The notes below the pieces were generated by a model. That model was not told where the DNA came from. It saw only the letters and a program-made list of their open reading frames with translations, and ran no database searches. The translations under genes were made by a program, and so were the position numbers. Below are positions 21,502 through 30,159 of a DNA stretch of 30,252 bases, one piece after another; positions within the stretch are counted from its first letter, which is position 1, and each line of letters opens with the position of its first letter. The stretch covers positions 5,599-35,850 of the forward strand of contig JALWQN010000149.1 in assembly GCA_027083115.1 (NCBI GenBank), in the 5' to 3' direction. This stretch comes from Desulfurococcales archaeon. Lineage in GTDB: Archaea; Thermoproteota; Thermoprotei_A; Sulfolobales; NBVN01.

Positions 21502-22314
21502 ATGAGGACAGATAAAGAGAAAGTAATAGCTGAAGTCTCTCCGCATCCTATGGCATTCGCAGGAGCAATCACTTTGTGGGTATATACATTAATAGTGACG
21601 TTAATTACTTGGGTATACTCAAATAGGATTTCGTCTTACGTGGATTCTATGCCCTTGATAGGTAAATTCTTGGGTGTTTACTCGCCTTATGTGCTGCTCT
21701 CTCTATCCATAATCTTGCCCTTCTTAATTTACTCAATAATTAAGATCTCTTGGAGGCATGTAGTAATAGCTATACTAATAACTATAGTACCTCCTCCACT
21801 ATATAGTTACTTTCATATAAAGCTATGGTATGTGTTCCCTACGCTGATCGTTTGTTCTATAATTGCTTTGGTCATTATTGACCTGCATAGAAGAGCACAT
21901 AAATACGTAATTACTGAGAGAGGAATAATATTTACTTACAGAGGATTATTTAAGGTAGTTAGGAGAGACTTAGTTTACTCTAGAATTTCCGACCTTATAC
22001 TTGAGAAAAGCTTCTTAGGGAAGCTATTTAATTTTGGTAGTGTTGTACCAATAACTAGTTCAGGTATAGGTTCAGGTGAGGATGTTTCAGCCACTGCTGT
22101 TGGTGTAGAGGGAGGAAAGGGTGTTAAGGTTGGTGCCGCAGTTATTGCTGGCAGAGGCGTTAAGGTCCCCAGATCAAGGTCCTTCTACGTTCTTTATTGT
22201 GTTCCTCATCCTGAAGAAGTTTATGAAGCCATAATTTCTGCTATTAAAGCCTCAGAGGAAGCACCCTACCTGAAGAAGCTCGTTGAAATGGAGGAGAAAG
22301 GTAGCGGTAATTAA
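21502..22314 (+). CDS. membrane protein with bacterial-type PH (bPH2/DUF304) domain
   Basis: 270 residues. Four hydrophobic segments (about residues 19-41, 60-83, 86-106, 110-131) are followed by a cytoplasmic PH-like domain: HKYVITERGIIFTYRGLF, then DLVYSRISDLILEKSFLGK and LFNFGSVVPITSSG, the DUF304/bPH2 pattern. An unusual Gly/Val/Ala-rich insert (GEDVSATAVGVEGG and following) precedes the last strand and C-terminal helix. The function of such proteins in archaea is unknown; membrane homeostasis is a guess. ATG at 21502 is preferred over a TTG two codons upstream. Divergent from the PEPCK gene. Confidence 0.72.
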   Translation: MRTDKEKVIAEVSPHPMAFAGAITLWVYTLIVTLITWVYSNRISSYVDSMPLIGKFLGVYSPYVLLSLSIILPFLIYSIIKISWRHVVIAILITIVPPPLYSYFHIKLWYVFPTLIVCSIIALVIIDLHRRAHKYVITERGIIFTYRGLFKVVRRDLVYSRISDLILEKSFLGKLFNFGSVVPITSSGIGSGEDVSATAVGVEGGKGVKVGAAVIAGRGVKVPRSRSFYVLYCVPHPEEVYEAIISAIKASEEAPYLKKLVEMEEKGSGN

Positions 22315-22386
22315 TGTTTTTCTCGACTTATTCTTTATTTTAGGAACTTATTTAAAAGCCAGCATTAACTACTTAGTGTGGTAAGT

Positions 22387-23595
22387 ATGAAGAAGATTTC
22401 CGATAGAGTTAAAGTTTTTCAACCATCTCCGCATAGGATGTTAGCGGCTAAGGCTGAGGAATTAAAGAGAGAAGGCAAGGACGTATTTAATTACTCTGTT
22501 GGGCAACCGGGATTACCTCCCTCAAAGGATCTGGTGAGTTTATTCTGTCAGAAAGCTAAGGAAGATCCCTTCAACCATTTCAGGTATGTTAGTGCTAGCG
22601 GAATGTATTCTCTTAAGGAAGCAATTAGCTTGGATTTGAAAAAGTATGGGGGCCTAGATATCCCGCCAACGAATATAGTAATAACTACAGGAGGTATTGA
22701 GGCCTTTCATTTTGCCCTCTCAATAACTACTGATCCTGGGGACGAAGTGTTTCTATTGGATCCTTCATATAGTGTGTACTGGGATCTTCTGAAATATCTT
22801 CATCTTAAGGTAAGGAAATGTCCTCAGACTGTGGAGACAGGCTTTCAGCCAGATGAGGAATGCATTAAGGATAACATTACGGAAAGAACTTCAGCTATAA
22901 TTGCCGTTAGTCCTGATAACCCAACTAGCAGAATCCTTAAGGAAGATATTCTGAAACTAATAGCTGATTTGGCGAAAGAAAAGAAATCCTGGATAATCTA
23001 TGATGAGGCATACAAACACATAATTTATGAAGGCAACCACATATGGATACATAATTATGGCGATACTTTAAATAGACTCATAAGTGTGAATACCTTCTCT
23101 AAAGATATAGCTATACCAGGATTCAGGCTTGGGTATATCTATGGCCCTAAAGAAGTGATTACTCAAGCTGCTAAACTCAAAGGTATTCTCTCCTTAGCAG
23201 CGCCTGTTCCAGGTCAGTGGTTTGCTTACTATGCTTTAACCTCAGGCATTAAGGAGAAGTACCTTAAGGAAGTCCTGCCAGTATACAGAGAGAGAAGGGA
23301 TGTTGCTTACGAAGCCTTCAGGAAGTTCTTACCTGATGCTAAGATTTGGAAGCCTCCAGCAGGGATGTATCTATTTCCTGACATGAGTGCCTACATGAAT
23401 CAATTAGGGATGAACGATATTGACTTTGCATTCGGGCTTGCGGAAAAGAAGGCCGTCATTATGTTGCCTGGATCAATATTTGGTGAGACTGGTAGGAACC
23501 ATCTGAGGGTTACTTTCGTGACGCAAACGCCTGAGAGGTTAGAAAAAGGCATTCAGTTGGTTGCTGAATTTATTGATGAAGAAAAGAAAAAGTAG
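22387..23595 (+). CDS. aspartate/aromatic aminotransferase (class I PLP)
   Basis: 402 residues from the ATG at 22387; a TTTAAA box at about 22351-22356 predicts a transcript starting a few bases before it. Features: YSVGQPGLPP near residue 36, SPDNPTSR (175-182), DEAYKH with Asp206 and Tyr209, Schiff-base Lys239 in NTFSKDIAIPGFRLGY and a C-terminal HLRVTF with the carboxylate-binding Arg. This is the archaeal Igamma aspartate aminotransferase subgroup (aspartate + 2-oxoglutarate to oxaloacetate + glutamate); aromatic or alanine specificity is possible. It converges on pyrB with a 7-nt gap. Confidence 0.85.
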   Translation: MKKISDRVKVFQPSPHRMLAAKAEELKREGKDVFNYSVGQPGLPPSKDLVSLFCQKAKEDPFNHFRYVSASGMYSLKEAISLDLKKYGGLDIPPTNIVITTGGIEAFHFALSITTDPGDEVFLLDPSYSVYWDLLKYLHLKVRKCPQTVETGFQPDEECIKDNITERTSAIIAVSPDNPTSRILKEDILKLIADLAKEKKSWIIYDEAYKHIIYEGNHIWIHNYGDTLNRLISVNTFSKDIAIPGFRLGYIYGPKEVITQAAKLKGILSLAAPVPGQWFAYYALTSGIKEKYLKEVLPVYRERRDVAYEAFRKFLPDAKIWKPPAGMYLFPDMSAYMNQLGMNDIDFAFGLAEKKAVIMLPGSIFGETGRNHLRVTFVTQTPERLEKGIQLVAEFIDEEKKK

Positions 23596-23602
23596 TTTTG
23601 AG

Positions 23603-24526
23603 TTAAACACCTAAAATCTCTTTTATTAGCGCTGCTCGGGCATAAAGTCCATTCTTCGCTTGCTCAAAGTACTTGGCTTGGGGCAACTCGTCCACACCTG
23701 GATCAAGCTCCCAAACTCTAGGCAGTGGATGCATTATAATGGGTATGTGTTTGAACTTCATCAAGAATTTCTTATCTATCTTGTAGACACCCTTTAATCT
23801 CTCATACTCCTCGGGATTAGCGAATCTCTCTTTCTGCAAACGAGTTATGTATAGGACATCAAGCTCTTCAATAACGTCTTCTGGCTTATCCACCTTCATA
23901 TAATTGACTTTTCCCTTGATTTCCTTAAGAACTTCATCCCTTATCTGAATAACTTCAGGAGCGATGTAGTATATCCTCACATTATTAAATCTAGTTAGCA
24001 TGAAGGATAGGGAGGAGGGAGTCCTCCCATACTTTAAGTCACCCATAATACCCACTTTTAGGCCATCCACCTCACCTAGCTCTCTCCATATGGTGTAGAC
24101 ATCGAGCAATGCCTGGGTCGGGTGCTCGTGGGGACCATCACCAGCATTTATTATTGGTGCCTTAACAATGTCCTTAACTTTATGAGGGAAATACGGTATT
24201 TTTTGTCTAATCACTATAACATCAGGTCCATAGCCATCAATAATTTTCATAGTGTCTACATCACTCTCGCCCTTAAGTAGGCTTGAGGTACTTACGTCAA
24301 AATTAATTACTTTACCACCTAGTCTCTCCATAGCGAACTGAAAACTTAGTTTAGTTCTTGTGCTTGGCTCAAAGAATGCAGTAACCATTACCTTACCTAA
24401 AGCGTAATCTAGGGTTCCTTTATCATTTATTTCTTCCCTTAATCGATCAGCTAATTTAAACAGCCTTTCAAGATCTTCCCTCTCGAAATCAAACGCCGAA
24501 AGTATATCTTTTCCTTTAAGGCTCAT
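23603..24526 (-). CDS. pyrB: aspartate carbamoyltransferase catalytic chain
   Basis: 307 residues, the normal length. Joins carbamoyl phosphate and aspartate in de novo pyrimidine synthesis. Carbamoyl-phosphate site FFEPSTRTKLSF (51-62), Lys84 in SSLLKGES, HPTQALLD (135-142), YGRTPSSLSF, ITRLQKERF and HPLPRVWELDPGVDELPQAKYFEQA. The usual IRHP near residue 105 reads IRQK, with the catalytic Arg kept. Start ATG 24526 with AAGGTG upstream. The regulatory chain gene pyrI, commonly directly downstream in archaea, is not present; the next gene is the converging aminotransferase. No allosteric control can therefore be inferred from this locus. Confidence 0.93.
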   Translation of the reverse strand: MSLKGKDILSAFDFEREDLERLFKLADRLREEINDKGTLDYALGKVMVTAFFEPSTRTKLSFQFAMERLGGKVINFDVSTSSLLKGESDVDTMKIIDGYGPDVIVIRQKIPYFPHKVKDIVKAPIINAGDGPHEHPTQALLDVYTIWRELGEVDGLKVGIMGDLKYGRTPSSLSFMLTRFNNVRIYYIAPEVIQIRDEVLKEIKGKVNYMKVDKPEDVIEELDVLYITRLQKERFANPEEYERLKGVYKIDKKFLMKFKHIPIIMHPLPRVWELDPGVDELPQAKYFEQAKNGLYARAALIKEILGV

Positions 24527-24587
24527 TATTTTACACCTTACATGTTCTGTTTTTAAATGATTATTTTGAATTTGAATTTCGGAAAAA

Positions 24588-25085
24588 TTACTTCTTAATT
24601 TTAATTAATGAAGTGTTTTTACGTAATTCTTCAGCTGCTTTTAGAGCTGCCTTAACGATGTTGACGTAGCCTGTGCACCTACATAAGTTACCCCTTATAT
24701 ATTCCCTAATCTCCTCTTCGGTGGGGTTCGGGTTCTCCTTAAGTAGCTTATCAATCATTATTATAAATCCTGGAGTGCAGTAACCGCACTGGACTGCTGC
24801 CTCCTCAATAAAGGCTTTCTGAACGGCCGTCAGTTCATTATCTTTAGCTAACCCTTCAATAGTAGTCACTTCATGTCCATCAACATCAACAGCAAGAGTC
24901 AAGCACGAAAGCACTGGCTCACCATCAAGAAGAACTGTGCAGGCTCCACATTCTCCGATCCCGCAAACATACTTGGGGCCTGTTAAACCGAGTTTCTCCC
25001 TTAATAGGTTCAGAAGTAATTCATTGGGCTCCACTTCAACACTAACTTCTTCCCCATTTAGAATGAAATGTATCGGGATCTTCAT
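24588..25085 (-). CDS. 2Fe-2S subunit of a xanthine dehydrogenase-family molybdenum hydroxylase
   Basis: 165 residues. Plant-type [2Fe-2S] cluster: CGIGECGAC plus Cys further on (LSCLTL). C-terminal helical [2Fe-2S] domain: CGYCTPG and CRCTGY. All eight cysteines are present. It passes electrons from the molybdenum centre to the FAD subunit. The start is placed at the ATG at 25085 because a perfect GGAGGTGA lies at 25098-25091; the ATG at 25088 is too near, and an upstream GTG at 25094 lies inside that site. The stop of the FAD subunit forms part of this ribosome site, so translation is coupled. Last gene of the three-gene operon. Confidence 0.93.
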   Translation of the reverse strand: MKIPIHFILNGEEVSVEVEPNELLLNLLREKLGLTGPKYVCGIGECGACTVLLDGEPVLSCLTLAVDVDGHEVTTIEGLAKDNELTAVQKAFIEEAAVQCGYCTPGFIIMIDKLLKENPNPTEEEIREYIRGNLCRCTGYVNIVKAALKAAEELRKNTSLIKIKK

Positions 25086-25090
25086 CATAA

Positions 25091-26017
25091 TCACCTCCTA
25101 GAGGCTCTCTCGTACGAGATAAGAAGGGCGTCCTCAACTATGATTTTCGACACTTCCTTACGGTAGAATGCGGTAGATCTTACATCATCTATGGGACTTA
25201 TCTCATTAACCACTAGCTTCACTTTTTCTCTAATTATGGAAGGTCGGAAGGGCTGACCAATTAATGCCTCCTCAGTCTTAGGTGTTCTCACAGGAGTTGG
25301 TGCAGCAGACCCTATAGCTATCCTTACCATAACTATTTTTCTGTCTTCAACCTTAAGGGCTGTTGCCGCACTAATTTTTGCTAGATCCATAGATGTCCTA
25401 GCAACTTTAATGAATGCCGAGCCACTCCCTTCCTCCGGCTTAGGTATGGTTATTTCCTTAAGCAACTCGTCGGGCTCCATAACTGTTTTGCCCGGTCCTT
25501 TGAAGAATTGTGTTATTGGTATTTCTCTTTCTCCTTTCTTGCTTGCGAGCACTAATTTAGCGTTGAGAACCATTAGCGGAGGTGCTGAATCAGCAGCTGG
25601 CGAAGCATTACATAAATTACCCCCAACAGTAGCCATATTCCTGATTTGTGTACCACCCATTACCTTAACTGCATCATAGAGAGATGGGAAGAAGTTCTTT
25701 ATCAGCTCGGATTTCTCAAGCTGTCTCCATCGCGTCAGGGCACCAATCCTAACCTGGTTTCCTTCATCCTTAATGAAGTTTAGTTCCCTTATACCTTTTA
25801 TATTAATTATGTACTTCGGTTCAACCAACCTCATCTTCATCTTCACTAGTAAGTCAGTACCTCCTGCAAGGATTTTGGCCTCCTTGCCGTACTTATCCAG
25901 GAGCTCTAGTGCCTCATTAAGTGTCTTAGGCGCGAAGTACTTGAAATTAACGGGAATTATGTGAGTATTGAATAGATTATGTCTTGAGAGTTTAACGGCC
26001 TCTACCAACTCACTCAC
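25091..26017 (-). CDS. FAD-binding subunit of the molybdenum hydroxylase
   Basis: 308 residues. Medium subunit of the XDH/CODH family: FKYFAPKTLNEALELL, the FAD-binding AGGTDLLVKMK, and IRNMATVGGNLCNASPAADSAPPL, the second flavin motif. It takes electrons from the iron-sulfur subunit to the terminal acceptor. The first ~27 residues precede the usual start of the family, so the real start may be internal; the GTG at 26017 lies in a GGAGG-rich run and overlaps the large-subunit gene by 8 nt, and a TTG at 26008 is an alternative. The N-terminal ~27 residues do not resemble a signal peptide. Confidence 0.92.
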   Translation of the reverse strand: MSELVEAVKLSRHNLFNTHIIPVNFKYFAPKTLNEALELLDKYGKEAKILAGGTDLLVKMKMRLVEPKYIINIKGIRELNFIKDEGNQVRIGALTRWRQLEKSELIKNFFPSLYDAVKVMGGTQIRNMATVGGNLCNASPAADSAPPLMVLNAKLVLASKKGEREIPITQFFKGPGKTVMEPDELLKEITIPKPEEGSGSAFIKVARTSMDLAKISAATALKVEDRKIVMVRIAIGSAAPTPVRTPKTEEALIGQPFRPSIIREKVKLVVNEISPIDDVRSTAFYRKEVSKIIVEDALLISYERASRR

Positions 26018-28418
26018 CTCCCTCCCTCCTTTTTAGGGCTTCCAGAACTTTTTCGGGAGTGATGGGTAACTCATAGAATCGAACACCAATAGCATTATAT
26101 ATTGCGTTAGCTACGGCCCCAGCAACTGAGTTTAGTGCGGCTTCACCTAAGCCCTTAGCTCCATGAGGTCCTGTAGGTTCATAAGTGTGAGCGAATATAA
26201 CCTGAAAGTCTTCAAGCTTTGGCATATCTTGAGCAGTCACTATCTTGTAGTCCGTTATGAAACCTCTGTTCATTAATTCACCATTCTCTAGGTATGGAGT
26301 GTCCTCAAGCACAGTCATTCCCCAGCCTTGAGCGAATCCACCATGGAGCTGTCCTGCAGCAAAGTCAGGATTGATTACAGTGCCTACATCAGCACCTCCA
26401 ATAACCTTCACAGGCCTTACCTTACCTGTGTATGTATCTACCTCAACCTCAACAAAGTATACAGTGAAGCTTGGCGGTGCTGCCTTAGACCTATAAGTTA
26501 CAGTGGTAGCTATAGTTCCCCAATTTCTTTGCCAAGCTAAGGTAGCTAGGTCCTTGAGAGTTATTTTCATGTTCGGATTATCGACTACATACACAACAGC
26601 CTGCTTAAGTTCTTTATCATACCCTAACCTCAAAGCGTCTGGACTTACAGCTTTCTCTAGAACCCTGATAGCGTAATTAAATATTTTTTCTTTCAGTTGC
26701 TTAGCTGCCTGGACTGCAGCACCCCCTCCAACATAAGTGCCTCTGGAAGCATGTGTGCACACATCATAAAGGGTTGTTTGCGTATCTGACCACACCAAAT
26801 TAATAAGGTCGGGTGGAACACCTAATTCCTCAGCAATTATTTTTACGTGAGCGTCTAACGTACCTCCTCCATGATCTTGGAGGGCGGTTATGTAATCTAT
26901 TGTCCCGTCCTCATTAACTTTAAGGATAGAACCTGTGTAGTCAATTACTTCTCCAGATATAGGTCCACCAGCGCCTGAAGTATGGAAAGACCTACCAACG
27001 CCTATACCTCTTCTATACCTCCCTGTCTTTTCTGATGGAAGCCTTCTTCTATGCCAGCCAATGAGTTTCTTCCCTCTCTCCATTAATTCAGGTACTCCAT
27101 CAGATCTTATGATGCTTTTAACCGTTGGTCCTTGACCCCAAAAAACATCGCCTTTGCCAACGTAATTCATGAGTCTAAAGTCTACGGGATCCATACCTAG
27201 TTTTTCAGCGATCTCATCAATAACTGTCTCTACCGCCCAAGAGACTTGGGGGGCACCATAACCTCTGAATGCGCATGTCGGTACTTTATTTGTGTAAACA
27301 GCTTTCCCAACGTACCTGATGTTCCTCCACTTGTAGAGGGAAACGAACCATCCTAGGGCTGTACCAAGTAGTGGGTACGCCTGTATTTGGTGGGCACCTA
27401 TATCCATAATGTTCTCTAGTTCTCCAGCAACTAATCTCCCGTCCTTTGTTACTCCTGCCCTTATCTTGAAGTGCATTTGGTACGCCACGTGGTCGTAGAT
27501 ATCTTCTTCCCTGGTTAAGGTTATTTTAACGGGTTTCCTAGCTTTAAGACATAGAGCAACGGTAATAGGAACGACTGGGTTGATCTGTATGCTTGAACCG
27601 AAGGAACCGCCGATAGGTACCTTCACCACATTAATTTTACTTAAGGGTATATCGAAGATTTGCCCTATCAATATTCTCGTATTATGAATTGTTTGTGTAG
27701 TGGAATAAATGGTTATGCTGCCGTCCGAATGCGGTATGCAGAGAGCTGTTTTCGGCTCTAACTGCATGTGGTACCTTCTGTTTGTCTTGAATCTTCTCTC
27801 AACAACTAAGTCAGCGTTCTTAAGCGCCTTATCCACATCACCTTCACTGTATTCTAGCACGCAGCCAACATTGTTTTTCACATCTATCCGCTCATCTCCC
27901 TTAAGAATTCTATCGTGTATTTGGGGCGCGTTAGGAGACATGGCTTCAAAGGGATCAAGAATTGGTTTACGTATGTTATCGAATTCGACCCTTAAAGCCT
28001 CTAAGGCTCTCTGGGCTTTCTCTTCAGTTGGTGCAGCAACAGCAGCTATTGCATCACCTAAATACCTAGGGTGCTTAGTGAGGACCTGATAGTCTTTGTA
28101 AGTTACTTCAAAAACGCTCACCAGCCTTGGGTTAAATAGTTTTGATGGAACATCATCAGGCGTAATTACTACTGCACCCATCCTTTCAGCTTCGGAAGTA
28201 TCTATGTGCCGAACATCGGCGAATGCGTAAGGGCTCTTATAGATTCTTCCAACAAGCATTCCAGGAATGTAATAGTCGCTTGAGAACTTCATGGTTCCAG
28301 TCACTTTAGGTATTGCATCCTTTCTTATTGTTCTCTTACCTATGAAGAGGTGTTCTGATTCTGTCAAGATTTCTTCACATGATGAACAACGGAATTTGAT
28401 TAAAAAGTATTTTCCCAT
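26010..28418 (-). CDS. molybdopterin-binding large subunit of a xanthine dehydrogenase-like enzyme
   Basis: 802 residues, complete for the family (COG1529). Catalytic features: GGSFGSS (270-276) in the GGGFGGK position, CAFRGYGAPQ (382-391) with the substrate-loop Arg, DHGGGTLD, and base Glu759 in GAKGLGE, typical of Mo-hydroxylases. AFRGYG is unlike the AYXCSFR loop of CO dehydrogenase, so hydroxylation of a heterocycle, aldehyde or aromatic acid is likelier. The first ~25 residues, with a CSSC pair, precede the family start; the shared TATA box lies so near the ATG that a TTG at codon 18 might be the true start. The divergent allantoinase-like gene hints at purines, not proof. Confidence 0.92.
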   Translation of the reverse strand: MGKYFLIKFRCSSCEEILTESEHLFIGKRTIRKDAIPKVTGTMKFSSDYYIPGMLVGRIYKSPYAFADVRHIDTSEAERMGAVVITPDDVPSKLFNPRLVSVFEVTYKDYQVLTKHPRYLGDAIAAVAAPTEEKAQRALEALRVEFDNIRKPILDPFEAMSPNAPQIHDRILKGDERIDVKNNVGCVLEYSEGDVDKALKNADLVVERRFKTNRRYHMQLEPKTALCIPHSDGSITIYSTTQTIHNTRILIGQIFDIPLSKINVVKVPIGGSFGSSIQINPVVPITVALCLKARKPVKITLTREEDIYDHVAYQMHFKIRAGVTKDGRLVAGELENIMDIGAHQIQAYPLLGTALGWFVSLYKWRNIRYVGKAVYTNKVPTCAFRGYGAPQVSWAVETVIDEIAEKLGMDPVDFRLMNYVGKGDVFWGQGPTVKSIIRSDGVPELMERGKKLIGWHRRRLPSEKTGRYRRGIGVGRSFHTSGAGGPISGEVIDYTGSILKVNEDGTIDYITALQDHGGGTLDAHVKIIAEELGVPPDLINLVWSDTQTTLYDVCTHASRGTYVGGGAAVQAAKQLKEKIFNYAIRVLEKAVSPDALRLGYDKELKQAVVYVVDNPNMKITLKDLATLAWQRNWGTIATTVTYRSKAAPPSFTVYFVEVEVDTYTGKVRPVKVIGGADVGTVINPDFAAGQLHGGFAQGWGMTVLEDTPYLENGELMNRGFITDYKIVTAQDMPKLEDFQVIFAHTYEPTGPHGAKGLGEAALNSVAGAVANAIYNAIGVRFYELPITPEKVLEALKRREGGE

Positions 28419-28432
28419 AACAATTAAGTTAA

Positions 28433-28442
28433 TTTATATATT
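28433..28442. promoter_or_regulatory. bidirectional TATA box between the Mo-hydroxylase and amidohydrolase genes
   Basis: TTTATATATT is near-palindromic. It lies about 26 nt before a start near 28463 on the plus strand, giving a 10-nt leader with GAGGG 7 nt from the ATG at 28474. On the minus strand it lies only about 20 nt before the annotated ATG. Only 55 nt separate the two genes, so their transcription probably competes or is co-regulated. Confidence 0.55.
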
Positions 28443-28473
28443 GTTCCATCATCCACTATAAGAGGGAATAATA

Positions 28474-29835
28474 ATGTACGGTGATAGCATTCTTGTTAAA
28501 AAAGGTTTGATAGTAACCTCAACAATTATTTACAAAGCTGATATAAAGATCATTGAAGGGAAAATATCTGAGATAGGGTCAAACCTCAGTAATTCAGGCG
28601 TTGATGAAGTTATAGATGCCAACGGATTATACGTATTTCCAGGGATTGTTGATGAACACGTTCATATGAGGGAGCCGGGTTTAGAATATAAGGATGATTT
28701 TGCTTATGGCACAGCGGGAGCAGCTCTTGGTGGGGTAACCACAGTTCTAGAAATGCCTAACACTAAACCACCGGTTGAGGACTCCAAAGTATTTAAGGAG
28801 AAATTAAGTCTTCTCTCACATAAAGCCAACGTTGATTTCGGGCTTTACGGAGTTATACATAATTCTAACGCTGATAAATTTGAGGAGTTAGTTAATGCTG
28901 GGGTCGTTGGGTTTAAGGTTTTCCTTGGCCCTACGACAGGAAATATTCCACCACCAGATGATGGATCGCTATATGAGGTTCTACTTAAGTCAGCAAAACT
29001 GAACGTTCCAATAACTTTTCATGCAGAAAATGCTCAGCTAGTGAGGTACTTTACTCAGAAGGTTAAGCGTGAAGGAAGGAATGATCCGGCAGCCCATATG
29101 GATGCTAGGCCACCTATATGTGAGGAAGATGCTATACGTAAGCTAATATTGTTCTCTAAATGGACAGGTGGTAGAGTACATATAGTTCACCTGGCAGCTA
29201 AGGAAGGTGTTGGGCTGATTAAGGAGGCCTTAAGTAGAGGGATAAAAGTAACTGCTGAGACATGCCCTCATTACTTACTTCTTAATTCAAGAGATTACGA
29301 AAAATATGGTACAGCAATTAAAGTCAATCCGCCTATAAGGAGTGAAGACCACCAGAAGGCACTTTGGCAAGGGATAATGGAAGGCGCCATAATTACCTTG
29401 GGTTCAGACCACGCACCTCATGCTGCTGAGGAAAAGGAAGGAGACGTATGGCGGTGCGCAGCCGGCTTCACAGGGGTTCAAACGTTCTTCCCTCTAATGC
29501 TGGATCAGGCCCTAAAAGGCAGGCTACCTTTGACAAAGCTCACGGAGTTAATGAGTGAGAATCCTGCTAGGCTATTCGGTCTTTGGCCCAGGAAAGGCGC
29601 GATAAGCGTTGGTAGCGATGGAGATTTAGTTATTGTTGACCCGAAAGTTGAGACTGTCGTAAGTAAGGATTGGCTTAAGGCCAAGTACCCGATAACTCCT
29701 TACTTGGGTTGGAGGTTGAAGGGCAAGATAAGATATACTGTCTTAAGGGGGAAGGTGTTGGTTAGAGATGATAGGCTAGTAGCTGAAAAATACGGGATGT
29801 TCGTAGAGCCTATGAGATCCAAAGAAAAATTATAA
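28474..29835 (+). CDS. allantoinase/dihydroorotase-family cyclic amidohydrolase
   Basis: 453 residues. Binuclear metal amidohydrolase: His62 and His64 (DEHVHMREPGL), carboxylated Lys148 (GFKVFLGP), His183 (FHAEN), His239 (HIVHLAA) and Asp312 (GSDHAPH). Length and AETCPHYLLLN are of the allantoinase/hydantoinase type; dihydroorotases usually have EVTPHH and are about 390-425 residues. GSDHAPH is dihydroorotase-like, so the two remain possible. Allantoinase opens allantoin in purine degradation, fitting the divergent xanthine dehydrogenase-like operon; dihydroorotase would fit pyrB 4 kb away. The short leader has GAGGG 7 nt before the ATG. Confidence 0.85.
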   Translation: MYGDSILVKKGLIVTSTIIYKADIKIIEGKISEIGSNLSNSGVDEVIDANGLYVFPGIVDEHVHMREPGLEYKDDFAYGTAGAALGGVTTVLEMPNTKPPVEDSKVFKEKLSLLSHKANVDFGLYGVIHNSNADKFEELVNAGVVGFKVFLGPTTGNIPPPDDGSLYEVLLKSAKLNVPITFHAENAQLVRYFTQKVKREGRNDPAAHMDARPPICEEDAIRKLILFSKWTGGRVHIVHLAAKEGVGLIKEALSRGIKVTAETCPHYLLLNSRDYEKYGTAIKVNPPIRSEDHQKALWQGIMEGAIITLGSDHAPHAAEEKEGDVWRCAAGFTGVQTFFPLMLDQALKGRLPLTKLTELMSENPARLFGLWPRKGAISVGSDGDLVIVDPKVETVVSKDWLKAKYPITPYLGWRLKGKIRYTVLRGKVLVRDDRLVAEKYGMFVEPMRSKEKL

Positions 29836-29862
29836 ACTACTTTGTGGAAGGGGTCAACTACT

Positions 29863-30159
29863 TTAAAATCTGGCCTCGAAGTCCGGGGCTATATCTAGCT
29901 TCCTTCCTTTCTTGATTGCAAGCAAAAACAGTTTTCCATTAAGCACGACCGATTCCTTAACTATATAGCCCTCTTTACCCAGCTCTCGGAATATGTGTTG
30001 TAATCTTATAGGAATTAGGCTTACTGGGACTATTTTAATGTCTGACTCATTAACGCCTTCTTCAATGGCGAGTGATTTTAACGCTTTCTTAATCGTTTCT
30101 TCATCCTCGGCAGGCAGGTCCCTCAGTACCTCATCATTAACTCGAACCAATATTACCAC
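29863..30159 (-). CDS. small protein of unknown function
   Basis: 98 residues with an acidic helical N-terminal half and a strand-rich C-terminal half containing KEGYIVKESVVLNGKLFLLAIK. No motif, signal peptide or membrane segment. The GTG at 30159 is about 25 nt from a TTTATTTATG-type box (30179-30190) read on the minus strand, so a leaderless transcript is likely. No family recognised. It converges on the amidohydrolase gene. Confidence 0.6.
   Translation of the reverse strand: MVILVRVNDEVLRDLPAEDEETIKKALKSLAIEEGVNESDIKIVPVSLIPIRLQHIFRELGKEGYIVKESVVLNGKLFLLAIKKGRKLDIAPDFEARF

Noticed and set aside
24588..28418. Aerobic carbon monoxide dehydrogenase
   Set aside because: The large subunit has AFRGYG rather than the AYXCSFR active-site loop of form I CO dehydrogenase.
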